64,000 nucleotides of DNA. Source: Alloboseaceae bacterium BT-24-1. GTDB taxonomy: Bacteria > Pseudomonadota > Alphaproteobacteria > Rhizobiales > Beijerinckiaceae. The notes below the pieces were generated by a model. The model was not told where the DNA came from and ran no database searches. It worked only from the letters and a program-made list of their open reading frames with translations. A program made the position numbers and the translations under genes. Each line of letters opens with the position of its first letter. Positions within the stretch are counted from its first letter, which is position 1. Location: assembly GCA_025846845.1 (NCBI GenBank), contig JAOYTL010000001.1:558001-622000 (forward strand), written 5' to 3'. Shown piece by piece: positions 42,323 through 52,614 of the stretch.

Positions 42323-42671
42323 GCCGCAATGGTCCCGAAAATGATGCTTGGTTAACAAGATTGGGCGCACTCGCACCGTGCAGCCGGCCAAGTCAAGGCG
42401 TTTACGCGACGAAAGTCGACTTGCACCGGCATTTTCGATGTTTTCGGCTTGCATGGCGCGCCGCCACGATGTAACGACCGCCTCGGTTTGTTCGGCCGGA
42501 GGCTGAACGGACGGCGAAATGATTCCTGATATGGGAAGCGTTTCGCAGGTTCCTCGTTTTTCGAGGACCGCCGTCCCGTGTCTCCGCCTTCGAAGAAATC
42601 CTGTCGGGCCTTTATCCAGGGCTCGGAGGGCTCCGCGTCGAACGAAACCGGTGAACGAAGAAAGGCCACTT
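42323..42671. promoter_or_regulatory. Divergent fabD/rpsF intergenic region
   Basis: A 349-bp gap without a supportable gene. Toward rpsF there is a possible promoter TTGCAT (42449-42454), 17-bp spacer, TAACGA (42472-42477). Toward fabD there is a minus-strand CTTGACT at 42391-42397. The rpsF leader contains a hairpin CCTCG-TTTTT-CGAGG (42552-42566). rpsF mRNAs in many bacteria have an S6:S18-binding leader; I could not confirm its core motif here. The rpsF ribosome site is GAAAGG before the ATG. Confidence 0.4.
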
Positions 42672-43124
42672 ATGGCATTGTACGAGCACGTTCTGCTCGC
42701 GCGGCAAGATGTCAGCGCGCAGCAGGTCGAGGCCCTTGTCGAGCAGTTCAAGGGAATCATCGAGGCGAATGGCGGTTCCGTCCCCAAGGTCGAGTACTGG
42801 GGTGTGAAGTCGCTGGGCTATCGCATCAAGAAGAACCGCAAGGCGCACTACTCGCTCCTGAACATCAACGCTCCTGCGGCCGCCGTGGCCGAGATGGAGC
42901 GCCAGATGCGCATCAACGAGGACGTGCTGCGCTTCATCACGATCCGCGTCGAGGAACTCGAGGAAGGTCAGTCGGTCATGCTGCAGAAGCGCGACCGCGA
43001 CGAGCGCAGCGATCGCTTCGATCGCGGCCCGGGCGGCGACCGTTTCGACCGTGACCGCGGCCCGCGCCGCGAGCGCCCGCGTCGTGAAGACGAAGCCACC
43101 GAAACCGTCGCCGGGGAGGCCTGA
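42672..43124 (+). CDS. rpsF: 30S ribosomal protein S6
   Basis: Small-subunit protein that binds 16S rRNA with S18. The 150-residue product starts MALYEHVLLARQDVSAQQV and holds the usual S6 fold to about residue 100 (EYWGVKSLGYRIKKNRKAHY, MRINEDVLRFITIRVEEL). A tail of about 45 residues rich in Arg and Asp (DRFDRGPGGDRFDRDRG) follows, a low-complexity extension seen in other Rhizobiales. The start at 42672 matches the family; upstream in-frame codons are not conserved sequence. Confidence 0.96.
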   Translation: MALYEHVLLARQDVSAQQVEALVEQFKGIIEANGGSVPKVEYWGVKSLGYRIKKNRKAHYSLLNINAPAAAVAEMERQMRINEDVLRFITIRVEELEEGQSVMLQKRDRDERSDRFDRGPGGDRFDRDRGPRRERPRREDEATETVAGEA

Positions 43125-43126
43125 GC

Positions 43127-43372
43127 ATGTCGACTGCATCTGCCGGCGCCCGCCGCCCCTTCTTCCGCCGTCGCAAGTCCTGCCCGTTCTCGGGCGAGGG
43201 CGCGCCGAAGATCGACTACAAGGATGTGCGCCTGCTCTCGCGCTACATCTCCGAGCGCGGCAAGATCGTGCCGTCGCGCATCACGGCTGTCTCGGCCAAG
43301 AAGCAGCGCGAGCTCGCCCAGGCGATCAAGCGCGCCCGCTTCCTCGGCCTGCTGCCCTACGTCATCCGCTGA
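43127..43372 (+). CDS. rpsR: 30S ribosomal protein S18
   Basis: 81-residue S18, partner of S6 on the 30S platform. It starts MSTASAGARRPFFRRRKSCPF and contains IDYKDVRLLSRYISERGKIV and the basic end KRARFLGLLPYVIR. Starts two bases after the rpsF stop, so the two are translated together. A GC-rich hairpin follows the stop. Confidence 0.96.
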   Translation: MSTASAGARRPFFRRRKSCPFSGEGAPKIDYKDVRLLSRYISERGKIVPSRITAVSAKKQRELAQAIKRARFLGLLPYVIR

Positions 43373-43387
43373 GCGGGTGAGACTTCT

Positions 43388-43411
43388 CCTGGCGGCGTTC
43401 GCGCCGCCAGG
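43388..43411 (+). terminator. Hairpin after rpsR
   Basis: Perfect 10-bp stem CCTGGCGGCG-TTCG-CGCCGCCAGG with a stable UUCG tetraloop, 16 bp after the rpsR stop. It is followed by TCTTCGATTT, only a weak T-run, so it may attenuate or stabilise rather than fully stop transcription into the DUF2232 gene and rplI. Confidence 0.5.
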
Positions 43412-43517
43412 TCTTCGATTTGACATCACTTGGTCGCCAGGCGGTGAAATCCCGTCTGGTATGTTGAGGCGGTAGCCTCTCACCCTGCCTTTCGAGCAGC
43501 GGGACAGCAGGACGAAT

Positions 43518-44462
43518 ATGCTCCCCATCGTCGGCATCGGCGCCGGGCTGGTCTCAGCCCTCTTGTTCACAGTGGTGATCACCGGATCGCCGCTGGCGCT
43601 TTTGTTGTCGTATGTCGCACCGCTCCCGGTCTTCATCGCGGCGCTCGGCTGGAACCACCGCGCCGGACTGGTCGCGGTCGCCGCCGGCACGATCGCCGTC
43701 ACGGTCGTGCTCAAGCTCTCGCTGGGGCTCGCCTTCGCGATCGGGGCGGCCCTGCCGGCCTGGTGGATCGCCTATCTCGCTTTGCTGGCGCGCACCGACG
43801 AAACGGGCACGAGCGAATGGTATCCGCTCGGGCGCCTGCTCGTCTGGATCGCCGCCGTCGCGACGCTGGTTACGGTTGGTGGCGCGCTCGCCATTTCGAC
43901 CGACTTCGAGACCTATCGCCGCGTGATGACGCATGGGCTGCAGCTCCTGTTCAGCGGTGGCGAGGGCATCAGCCCGGTCGTGCGCCTGCCGCCCGGCGTC
44001 GATGCCGGCGAGCTTGCGGCACAGCTCGCCCTTCTCGTCCCGGTCGCCGCCGGCGCTTCCTTCGTGCCGATGATCGTCGCCAATCTCTGGCTGGCCGCAA
44101 AAGCCGTACAGCTCTCCGGCCGGCTGCCGCGGCCCTGGCCTTTCATCCCGGCTACGCGCCTGCCGACCGTGGCTGTGGCCTGGCTCGTTGGTGGCATCCT
44201 GCTGAGCTTCGTCGGCGGCTTCGTCGGCCTCGCCGGAGCGGCCCTGGCCGGAGCGCTGATCGCCGCCTTCGGCCTCTCCGGCCTCGCTGCGGTGCACGAT
44301 CTCAGCCGAGGCAAGGCCTGGCGGTCGCCGACCCTGTTCGCGCTCTACCTCGCGCTGGTGATCATGCTGGTCACCGTCTTCCCGTTCCTCGCGCTGCTCG
44401 GCATCGCCGACGCGCTGATCGATCTTCGCCGGCGCAAACCGCCAGCGTCGCCTGCTGCCTGA
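43518..44462 (+). CDS. DUF2232 (YybS-like) membrane protein
   Basis: A 314-residue integral membrane protein with about eight hydrophobic helices, starting MLPIVGIGAGLVSALLF. Conserved-looking features are the SGGEGISPVVRLPPG loop and the C-terminal AGALIAAFGLSGLAAVHDLS and FPFLALLGIADALIDLRRR. Its place between rpsR and rplI is conserved in Rhizobiales. The function is unknown; some homologues resemble transporter-type membrane proteins. AGGAC lies before the ATG. Confidence 0.85.
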   Translation: MLPIVGIGAGLVSALLFTVVITGSPLALLLSYVAPLPVFIAALGWNHRAGLVAVAAGTIAVTVVLKLSLGLAFAIGAALPAWWIAYLALLARTDETGTSEWYPLGRLLVWIAAVATLVTVGGALAISTDFETYRRVMTHGLQLLFSGGEGISPVVRLPPGVDAGELAAQLALLVPVAAGASFVPMIVANLWLAAKAVQLSGRLPRPWPFIPATRLPTVAVAWLVGGILLSFVGGFVGLAGAALAGALIAAFGLSGLAAVHDLSRGKAWRSPTLFALYLALVIMLVTVFPFLALLGIADALIDLRRRKPPASPAA

Positions 44463-44513
44463 AACCCACGCCTGCCCAAGATCCTCGATTACGAACTCTG
44501 AAGGAGAAGACCC

Positions 44514-45080
44514 ATGGAAGTGATCCTGCTCGAACGCGTCGCCAAGCTCGGCCAGATGGGCGAGACCGTGCGCGTGCGCGACGGCTATGCCCGCAATTTC
44601 CTGCTCGCCCGCGGCAAGGCCCTGCGCGCCACTGAAGAGAACAAGAAGCGCTTCGAGACCCAGCGCGCCCAGCTCGAGACCCGCAATCTCGAACTGAAGC
44701 GCGAGGCCGATTCGGTCGCCGAGAGCCTGAACGGCCAGTCGGTCGTGATCCTGCGCCAGTCCGGTGAATCCGGCGTGCTCTACGGTTCGGTCTCGACCCG
44801 CGACATCGCCGAGGCGCTGAGCGCCGCGGGCTTCACGGTCGACCGCAACCAGGTCACGCTGAACACCCCGATCAAGACGCTCGGCCTGCACACCCTCCCG
44901 GTCGTGCTGCATCCGGAAGTCTCGGTCACCGTGACCGTGAACGTCGCCCGCTCCGCCGAAGAAGCCCAGCGCCAGGCCGCCGGCGAGAACGTCACCGCCC
45001 GCGAGGAGTTCGACCTCGACGATCTCGGCCTCGAGGTCGGTGCGGCGCTGGCAGAGGCCGGCGACAACGACGACCGCTGA
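44514..45080 (+). CDS. rplI: 50S ribosomal protein L9
   Basis: 188-residue L9, which binds 23S rRNA domain V and spans ribosomes. Starts MEVILLERVAKLGQMGETV, with the N-terminal rRNA-binding domain to about residue 50, a long connecting helix and the C-terminal domain (about 80-150, PIKTLGLHTLPVVLHPEV). An acidic tail of about 40 residues follows. AAGGAGAAG is a strong ribosome site. A classic intrinsic terminator follows the stop. Confidence 0.97.
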   Translation: MEVILLERVAKLGQMGETVRVRDGYARNFLLARGKALRATEENKKRFETQRAQLETRNLELKREADSVAESLNGQSVVILRQSGESGVLYGSVSTRDIAEALSAAGFTVDRNQVTLNTPIKTLGLHTLPVVLHPEVSVTVTVNVARSAEEAQRQAAGENVTAREEFDLDDLGLEVGAALAEAGDNDDR

Positions 45081-45108
45081 GCACTTCCAGACGCTTACCA
45101 GAGTCAAC

Positions 45109-45137
45109 GGGCGCCGTGGCAACACGGCGCCCTTTTT
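45109..45137 (+). terminator. Intrinsic terminator after rplI
   Basis: Perfect 10-bp stem GGGCGCCGTG-GCAA-CACGGCGCCC followed by TTTTT (45133-45137), 28 bp after the rplI stop. It closes the rpsF-rpsR-DUF2232-rplI unit, so dnaB must have its own promoter. Confidence 0.93.
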
Positions 45138-45179
45138 CATGCGCTGTGGACAGCGTGCAGAGTTCGCGATATTCAGCTT

Positions 45180-45194
45180 GTTCCTAATTTGTTC
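45180..45194 (+). promoter_or_regulatory. Putative alphaproteobacterial LexA box upstream of dnaB
   Basis: GTTC-CTAATTT-GTTC, an exact GTTC-N7-GTTC direct repeat, the known LexA-binding form in alphaproteobacteria. It is 37 bp before the dnaB start and after the rplI terminator, overlapping a possible -10 (TAATTT, 45185-45190) with TTCGCG 16 bp upstream. The target would be dnaB-alr-radA, of which radA is a recombination-repair gene. Confidence 0.55.
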
Positions 45195-45231
45195 CGGTTC
45201 ATGACTCGCCGGGATTGACCTATCCAAAGCC

Positions 45232-46721
<1,490 letters not shown>

Positions 46722-46725
<4 letters not shown>

Positions 46726-47852
46726 ACTCCTTCGACACGCCCGAGAATGCCGGCCACGGCGCCCTGCTGACCATCGATCTCGGCGCGCTCGCCGCCAATT
46801 GGCGCATGCTCCGGCAGCGCGCCGGGACGGAAGCGTCCGCCGTGGTCAAGGCCAATGCCTATGGCATCGGCATCGAGCCGACCGTCACCGCGCTCGCCAA
46901 GGCCGGCTGCAAGACCTTCTTCGTCGCGCATCTCTCCGAAGCGGTGCGCGCCCGCGCCGTCGCGCCGGACGCGACGATCTACGTGCTGAACGGCCTGGCG
47001 CCGGAGAGTGGCGGTATTTTCGCCGAGCATGATCTCTCGCCGGTTCTGGGTTCGCATGAGGAGCTGCTCGAATGGGCCGGCTTCCGGCAGAGCGGCGCCA
47101 GGGTCAGGCCGGCGGCGCTGCATGTCGACACCGCCATGAACCGTCTCGGCCTCTGGCAGGGCGAAGGCCTCGACCTGGCGCGCGAGAAGAGCGGCGTGAT
47201 CGCCGCAGCGGGGATCGGGCTGGTGATGAGCCATTTCGCCGCCTCCGAGGTGGTCGATGATCCGGCCAACGCCCGGCAGATCGCCGCCTTCGCCGAGATC
47301 GCCGGGGCCTTCCCCGGCGTGCCGGCCTCGCTGCTGAATTCCTCCGGCCATTTCCTGCCGAACTGCCCGTCCTATCAGCTGACCCGGCCGGGCTATGCGC
47401 TCTATGGCGGCAATCCGACCCCCGGAAAGCTCAATCCGATGCGTCCGGTCGTCGGGCTCGAAGCCCGGATCATCCAGCTGCGCGAAGTCGAGGCGGGCAC
47501 CCAGGTCGGTTATAACGGCACCTGGACGGCAAAGGGCCGGCGCAAGCTCGCCACCATCTGCCTCGGCTATGCCGACGGCTATCCACGCAATGGCAGCTGG
47601 ACGGACCGTTCGACGGGTGGCTCGGCGCTGGTCGGCGACGTGCGCTGCCCCTTCGTCGGCACGGTCTCGATGGACCTGATCATCGTCGACGTATCCGATG
47701 CACCAGTCGATGCAGCCGTGCGCGGCGCGCCTGTGACGCTGATCGGCGGCGAACTCGACCTGGAGGCGGTCGGCGCCGGGGCCAAGACCATCGGCTACGA
47801 GATCCTGACCAGCCTCGGCCGCCGCCATGCGCGGCGCTATGTCGGGCTCTAG
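46722..47852 (+). CDS. alr: Alanine racemase
   Basis: PLP enzyme making D-alanine for peptidoglycan. The 376-residue protein has the PLP lysine K43 in VVKANAYGIG, the HVDTAMNRLG segment and the C-terminal domain with PRNGSWTDR and the DLIIVDVSD strand; the catalytic Tyr is expected in the GYNGTWTAK region. Overlaps dnaB by four bases and precedes radA by seven, a conserved dnaB-alr-radA operon. Confidence 0.95.
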
Positions 47853-47859
47853 GCCGTAA

Positions 47860-49284
47860 ATGGCCAAGCGCGGCCCGACCTACACCTGCCAAGCCTGTGG
47901 CGCGGTCTATCATCGCTGGCAGGGCAAATGCGACGCCTGCGGAACCTGGTCGTCGCTTTCAGAGGAGGCGCAGGCTGCACCGGCCCCCGGCGGCGGCCGG
48001 CTGTCCTCAGGTGGACGGGCGCGCGGTCGCATCTTCGCGCTGGAGAGCCTGAAGGGCGAGACGCAGGACGCGCCGCGCATCGTCTCGGGCATCGGCGAGC
48101 TCGACCGTGTCACTGGCGGCGGCTTCGTGCCAGGCTCCGTCCTCCTGATCGGCGGCGACCCCGGCATCGGCAAGTCGACGCTCCTGATGCAGGCCTGCGC
48201 CGCCATGGCGATGACCGGCCGGCGCGTCGTCTATGTCTCGGGCGAGGAATCGACCGGCCAGGTCCGGCTCAGAGCCCAGCGCATGGGCCTCGCCGATGCG
48301 CCCGTCGATCTCGCGGCCGAGACCAATATCGAGGACATCATTGCGACCCTCGGTCAGGGCGAGCGCCCTGCCCTCGTGGTGATCGATTCGATCCAGACGA
48401 TGTGGTCGGGCGAGGTCGAGAGCGCGCCCGGCACGGTGACCCAGGTGCGCGGCTCGGCCCAGGCGCTGATCCGCTATGCCAAGACCTCGGGCGCCTGCAT
48501 GATCCTGGTCGGCCATGTCACCAAGGACGGCCAGATCGCCGGACCGCGCGTGGTCGAGCACATGGTCGACGCGGTGCTGTCCTTCGAGGGCGAAGGCGCG
48601 CACGCCTTCCGAATCCTGCGCGGCCAGAAGAACCGCTTCGGCGCGACCGACGAGATCGGTGTCTTCGAGATGACCGGCGCCGGTCTCTCCGAAGTGGGTA
48701 ATCCCTCTGCCCTGTTCCTGGCCGGTCGCGACCAGGATGCGCCGGGTGCAGCCGTCCTCGCCAGCATCGAGGGCACGCGGCCGGTCCTGGTCGAGATTCA
48801 GGCGCTGGTGGCGCCGAGCGCGCTCGGCACGCCGCGCCGCGCTGTGGTCGGCTGGGAGAACAGCCGCCTTGCCATGGTGCTGGCGGTGCTGGAAACGCAT
48901 GGCGGATTGAAGCTCGGCCAGCATGACGTCTATCTCAACGTCGCCGGTGGACTGCGCGTCGGCGAGCCGGCGGCGGACCTCGCCGTCGCAGCTGCGCTCA
49001 TCTCCTCGCTGACCGGGGCGATCCTGCCCTCTGGCGCGGTCCATTTCGGCGAGATCGCGCTCTCGGGCGCGATCCGGCCGGTCTCGGTCGCTGCGGCGCG
49101 GCTGCGCGAAGCGGCGAAACTTGGTTTCGAGAGCGCGGTCCTGCCTTCGGCCGGAGCCGATATCGGCGATGGAAATGGCTTGAGGTTGCGGCGGCTGAGC
49201 CATGTTGGCGAGCTTGTAGCTGAGATTGCGGCGAGCGCACCTCGGGCCCGCTCTCGCCAGCCTGCAGCGCAGGCTGATCGATAA
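47860..49284 (+). CDS. radA: DNA repair protein RadA
   Basis: RecA-like branch-migration helicase for recombination intermediates. The 474 residues include a zinc finger with Cys10, Cys13, Cys24 and Cys27, Walker A GGDPGIGKST (98-107), the RadA motif KNRFG near 259 and a C-terminal Lon-type domain (LNVAGGLRVGEPAADLAV). The last eight codons and the TAA stop lie inside a dispersed palindromic repeat (copy C), so the natural C-terminus has probably been replaced by repeat-encoded residues (QPAAQADR). Confidence 0.96.
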   Translation: MAKRGPTYTCQACGAVYHRWQGKCDACGTWSSLSEEAQAAPAPGGGRLSSGGRARGRIFALESLKGETQDAPRIVSGIGELDRVTGGGFVPGSVLLIGGDPGIGKSTLLMQACAAMAMTGRRVVYVSGEESTGQVRLRAQRMGLADAPVDLAAETNIEDIIATLGQGERPALVVIDSIQTMWSGEVESAPGTVTQVRGSAQALIRYAKTSGACMILVGHVTKDGQIAGPRVVEHMVDAVLSFEGEGAHAFRILRGQKNRFGATDEIGVFEMTGAGLSEVGNPSALFLAGRDQDAPGAAVLASIEGTRPVLVEIQALVAPSALGTPRRAVVGWENSRLAMVLAVLETHGGLKLGQHDVYLNVAGGLRVGEPAADLAVAAALISSLTGAILPSGAVHFGEIALSGAIRPVSVAAARLREAAKLGFESAVLPSAGADIGDGNGLRLRRLSHVGELVAEIAASAPRARSRQPAAQADR

Positions 49285-49356
49285 AATGGTCCAGATTCTC
49301 AACGGAGAGATGGATTCACCGATCAGACTGAACGGCCTGATCGGTGCCAGCTCTCG
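49248..49356. repeat. Intergenic mosaic palindromic repeat, copy C (overlaps the radA 3' end)
   Basis: Hairpin CAGCCTGC-AGC-GCAGGCTG (49258-49276), then TGATCGATAAAATGGTCC, the core GAGAGATGGATTCA, and arms CACCGATCAG (49317-49326) and CTGATCGGTG (49337-49346), ending GCCAGCTCTCG. Module order equals copies A and B. The TAA stop of radA is in the conserved GATCGATAAAA segment. Confidence 0.75.
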
Positions 49357-49479
49357 CCGCAGTGCAAAATGAGCCGACTGCATGGGTGACGCGCGGCACG
49401 CGAGCGGGTATAGCAAAATCCGCCCGGCCCACCCATTTGACGCGTGCCGGCCCCGAATTTGCAGCGAAGCGGCCCTGAC

Positions 49480-50199
49480 ATGCCTGTGACAATTCTCGAT
49501 CTCGTCGTCATCGGCGTGGTGTTGATCTCGGCTTTGCTGGCAGCCGTGCGCGGTCTGACGCGCGAAGTGCTGGCGATCGGCTCTTGGGCTGCAGCCGCAG
49601 TCGTCGCCTGGATCTTCCATCCACAACTGCTGCCGCTGGCGCAGCAGTATATTCCCAACAACACCGTCGCGCTGGTGGCGGTGATCGCCGCGCTCTTCCT
49701 GGGCACGCTGATCGTCGTGTCGCTGATCACGGCGCGGATCTCGGATTTCGTGCTCGATTCGCGCATCGGCGCGCTCGACCGCACCCTCGGTTTCGTCTTC
49801 GGCGCTGCACGCGGCCTGCTGCTCGCCGTCGTCGGCTATCTGTTCTTCATGACCCTGATGGGCGACAAGAACCTGCCGACCTGGGCGAAGGACGCGCGAG
49901 CCAAGCCGCTCCTCGAAGAAACCGGGCGCAGCTTGCTGGCCATGCTGCCGCAGGACCTGAATTCCGACTTCTTCAAGAAGCTTATTCCCTCGAAGGGTGG
50001 CTCCGAGCCCACGGAAGCCCCGGCCGAGGAGCCGCGCACGCCAGGCGCCAACCCGCCGGCCGGCGGCACCGCCCCTGTCGATCCGCAGCGCCGCACCCAG
50101 GCGCCCACTACCGATCGGCAGGCGCTGCAGCGCGTGATCGATTCGTCCGCTCCGGCCACCACCGGCGCGGCACCCGCCCCGGCGCAACGCCGGCCCTGA
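49480..50199 (+). CDS. CvpA-family membrane protein
   Basis: Inner-membrane protein named for colicin V production in E. coli; the true role is unclear but linked to envelope homeostasis. The 239-residue product starts MPVTILDLVVIGVVLISALL and has four helices in the first 150 residues with the family motif VRGLTREVLAIGSW and RIGALDRTLGFVFGAARG. A Pro/Ala/Thr-rich tail (about 175-239) follows. An ATG at 49444 would add 12 residues. It precedes purF, as in many bacteria (cvpA-purF). Confidence 0.9.
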   Translation: MPVTILDLVVIGVVLISALLAAVRGLTREVLAIGSWAAAAVVAWIFHPQLLPLAQQYIPNNTVALVAVIAALFLGTLIVVSLITARISDFVLDSRIGALDRTLGFVFGAARGLLLAVVGYLFFMTLMGDKNLPTWAKDARAKPLLEETGRSLLAMLPQDLNSDFFKKLIPSKGGSEPTEAPAEEPRTPGANPPAGGTAPVDPQRRTQAPTTDRQALQRVIDSSAPATTGAAPAPAQRRP

Positions 50200-50201
50200 C
50201 T

Positions 50202-50258
50202 GGAGCCAGAGCATGTTCCACAAAAATGGGACCCATTTTTGTGATGAGAACATGCTCC
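50202..50258. repeat. Intergenic mosaic palindromic repeat, copy E
   Basis: Between the cvpA-like gene and purF. Outer arms GAGCATGTTC (50209-50218) and GAACATGCTC (50248-50257); inner perfect 12-bp hairpin CACAAAAATGGG-A-CCCATTTTTGTG (50219-50243). The CCCATTTTTG-ATGAGA segment is shared with copy D. Confidence 0.8.
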
Positions 50259-50340
50259 AACGAGTAGTTTGGCGCGAATTCTTGTCGTTCGGCCGTTCCG
50301 GCCGAACGGAAAGCGCGCCGGAGCCGCGATGGAGCCTGCG

Positions 50341-51810
50341 ATGAGCCTGATCCACGATGCCGACGCCGTGTTCGACCCGAACGCCGACCGTTTGCGCGAG
50401 GAGTGCGGCGTCTTCGGCATCTTCGGCCATGCCGACGCCGCAGCGCTGACCGCGCTCGGCCTGCATGCGCTCCAGCATCGCGGCCAGGAAGCGACCGGCA
50501 TCGTCTCCTTCGACGGCCACCGCTTCCATACCGAACGCCAGCTTGGCCTCGTCGGCGACGCCTTCTCGGACGCCAGCGTGATCGAGAAGCTCAAGGGCAA
50601 GCAGGCGATCGGCCATGTCCGCTACTCGACCACCGGCGAAACTATCCTGCGCAATGTCCAGCCGCTCTTCTCCGAGCTCCATGGCGGCGGCTTCGCCGTG
50701 GCCCATAACGGCAATCTGACCAACGGCCTGACGCTGCGGCGCAACCTCGTGCGCGACGGTGCAATCTATCAGTCGACTTCCGACACCGAGGTCCTGCTGC
50801 ATCTCGTCGCCCGCAGCCGCAAGCCCAAGTTCATCGAGCGCTTCATCGACGCGCTGCGCCAGATCGAGGGCGCCTATGCCTTCGTCGGAATCACCAACAA
50901 GAAGCTCGTCGGGGCGCGCGATCCGCTCGGCATCCGGCCGCTGGTGCTGGGCGACCTCAATGGCTGCCCGATCCTGACTTCCGAAACCTGCGCGCTCGAC
51001 ATCATCGGCGCCAAGTTCGTCCGCGAGATCGAAAACGGCGAGGTCGTCGTCATCTCCGAGCAGGGCATCGAGAGCCACAAGCCCTTCCCGCCGGTGCCGG
51101 AACGGCCCTGCATCTTCGAATACATCTATTTCGCCCGGCCGGATTCGATCGTGAAGGGCCGCAGCATCTATGAACGCCGCAAGGCGATGGGTGCGCAGCT
51201 CGCTTCGGAAGCGCCCGCCGATGCCGACGTGATCGTGCCGGTGCCCGATTCCGGCGTTCCCGCCGCGCTCGGCTATGCCCAGGCGAGCGGCATCCCGTTC
51301 GAACTCGGCATCATCCGCAACCACTATGTCGGCCGCACCTTCATCGAGCCGACGCAGAAGGTGCGCGAGCTCGGCGTGCGCCTGAAGCATTCGGCCAATC
51401 GCAGCGTGGTCGAGGGCAAGCGCATCGTGCTGGTCGACGATTCGATCGTGCGCGGAACGACCTCGCTGAAGATCGTCAAGATGATGCGCGAGGCCGGCGC
51501 CCGCGAGGTGCATTTCCGCATCTCCTCGCCGCCGATCACCCATCCCGACTATTACGGCATCGACACGCCCGATCAGGCGAAGCTGCTCGCCGCGACCCAT
51601 ACGCTCGAGGAGATGCGCCAGTTCGTCGGCGCCGATTCCCTTGCCTTCATCTCGGTCGGCGGGCTCTACAAGGCGATGGGCCATGAGCAGCGCGACGCAG
51701 CCCGGCCGCAGTTCACCGACCATTGCTTCACCGGCGACTATCCGACCTCGCTGACCGATGTCGTCGGCGAGAGCGCCAAGCAGCAGATGTCGCTTCTGGC
51801 CGCCGGCTGA
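50341..51810 (+). CDS. purF: Amidophosphoribosyltransferase PurF
   Basis: First committed step of purine synthesis: PRPP plus glutamine gives phosphoribosylamine. The 489-residue protein has a 21-residue propeptide before the nucleophile Cys22 (EECGVFGIFG), the glutaminase domain (about 22-260, with RYSTTGE and YQSTSDTEVLL) and the PRPP-binding loop VLVDDSIVRGTT near residue 363. GGAG six bases before the ATG at 50341 decides the start; other starts lie upstream at 50329 and 50269. Confidence 0.96.
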   Translation: MSLIHDADAVFDPNADRLREECGVFGIFGHADAAALTALGLHALQHRGQEATGIVSFDGHRFHTERQLGLVGDAFSDASVIEKLKGKQAIGHVRYSTTGETILRNVQPLFSELHGGGFAVAHNGNLTNGLTLRRNLVRDGAIYQSTSDTEVLLHLVARSRKPKFIERFIDALRQIEGAYAFVGITNKKLVGARDPLGIRPLVLGDLNGCPILTSETCALDIIGAKFVREIENGEVVVISEQGIESHKPFPPVPERPCIFEYIYFARPDSIVKGRSIYERRKAMGAQLASEAPADADVIVPVPDSGVPAALGYAQASGIPFELGIIRNHYVGRTFIEPTQKVRELGVRLKHSANRSVVEGKRIVLVDDSIVRGTTSLKIVKMMREAGAREVHFRISSPPITHPDYYGIDTPDQAKLLAATHTLEEMRQFVGADSLAFISVGGLYKAMGHEQRDAARPQFTDHCFTGDYPTSLTDVVGESAKQQMSLLAAG

Positions 51811-51829
51811 GCCTTTCGACGGGATTTCG

Positions 51830-52570
51830 ATGACCAAGCCTCTGGAAGGGCGCGTCGCGCTGGTCACCGGCGCGTCGCGCGGCATCGGCCGCGCCGCGGC
51901 ACTTGCCTTTGCGGGAGCCGGCGCGCATGTGATCGCCCTGGCGCGCACCACAGGCGCGCTGGAGGAGCTCGACGACGAGATCCGGGCGCTCGGTGGCAGC
52001 GCGACGCTCGTGCCGGTCGACCTCGCCGACGCAGCCGCGATCGAAAAGCTGGGCCCCGCCGTGCTGGAGCGCTGGGGCCGGCTCGACATCCTGCTCGCCA
52101 ATGCCGGCGTCCTCGGCCCGCTGGCGCCGCTGACCCATGTCAGCGCCAAGGAATGGGCCGAGGTCTTCGACATCAATGTCAGCGCCAACTGGCGGCTGCT
52201 GAAATCGGTCGAGCCGGCGCTGAAGGCCTCCGAATCCGGCCGGGCGATCTTCCTGTCCTCCGGCGCAGCGCATAAGGGACTCGCCTATTGGGGACCTTAT
52301 GCGGTGTCCAAGGCGGCGCTCGAGGCGATGGCGCGCAGCTACGCCGACGAGACGCGCACGACCAATCTGCGGGTCATGCTGGTCAATCCCGGCCCCTTGC
52401 GCACGCGCATGCGTGCCCAAGCGATGCCGGGCGAGGATCCGATGACGCTGAAGACGCCGGAAGATCTGGTGCCGCATCTGGTCGAAATCGCCTCACCTAG
52501 CTGGACCGAGACCGGCAAGATCTTCGACTTCCCGCAAGGCAAGCTGCTGACGCCGCAGATGCCGGCGTGA
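51830..52570 (+). CDS. SDR-family NAD(P)-dependent oxidoreductase
   Basis: 246-residue short-chain dehydrogenase starting MTKPLEGRVALVTGASRGIG, with the cofactor loop TGASRGIG (13-20), NAGVLGPLAPLTHVS, and catalytic Ser and Tyr in FLSSGAAHKGLAYWGPYAVSK. It lies 19 bp after purF, a conserved neighbour in Rhizobiales. The substrate is unknown; the lack of an acyl-carrier context argues against FabG. Confidence 0.9.
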   Translation: MTKPLEGRVALVTGASRGIGRAAALAFAGAGAHVIALARTTGALEELDDEIRALGGSATLVPVDLADAAAIEKLGPAVLERWGRLDILLANAGVLGPLAPLTHVSAKEWAEVFDINVSANWRLLKSVEPALKASESGRAIFLSSGAAHKGLAYWGPYAVSKAALEAMARSYADETRTTNLRVMLVNPGPLRTRMRAQAMPGEDPMTLKTPEDLVPHLVEIASPSWTETGKIFDFPQGKLLTPQMPA

Positions 52571-52614
52571 GAATGCCCTGAAGATTGGCTGGAAGAGGCG
52601 AGCACCGGAGAAAA

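Noticed and set aside
45150..45160. TGTGGACAG as a DnaA box before dnaB
   Set aside because: Only 7 of 9 positions fit and there is no cluster of boxes or AT-rich unwinding region, so no origin is supported.
48007..52188. A 1393-codon minus-strand open frame
   Set aside because: It lies antisense to radA, the cvpA-like gene, purF and the SDR gene, all clear genes. High GC3 codons make stop-free antisense frames; its translation has no family features.
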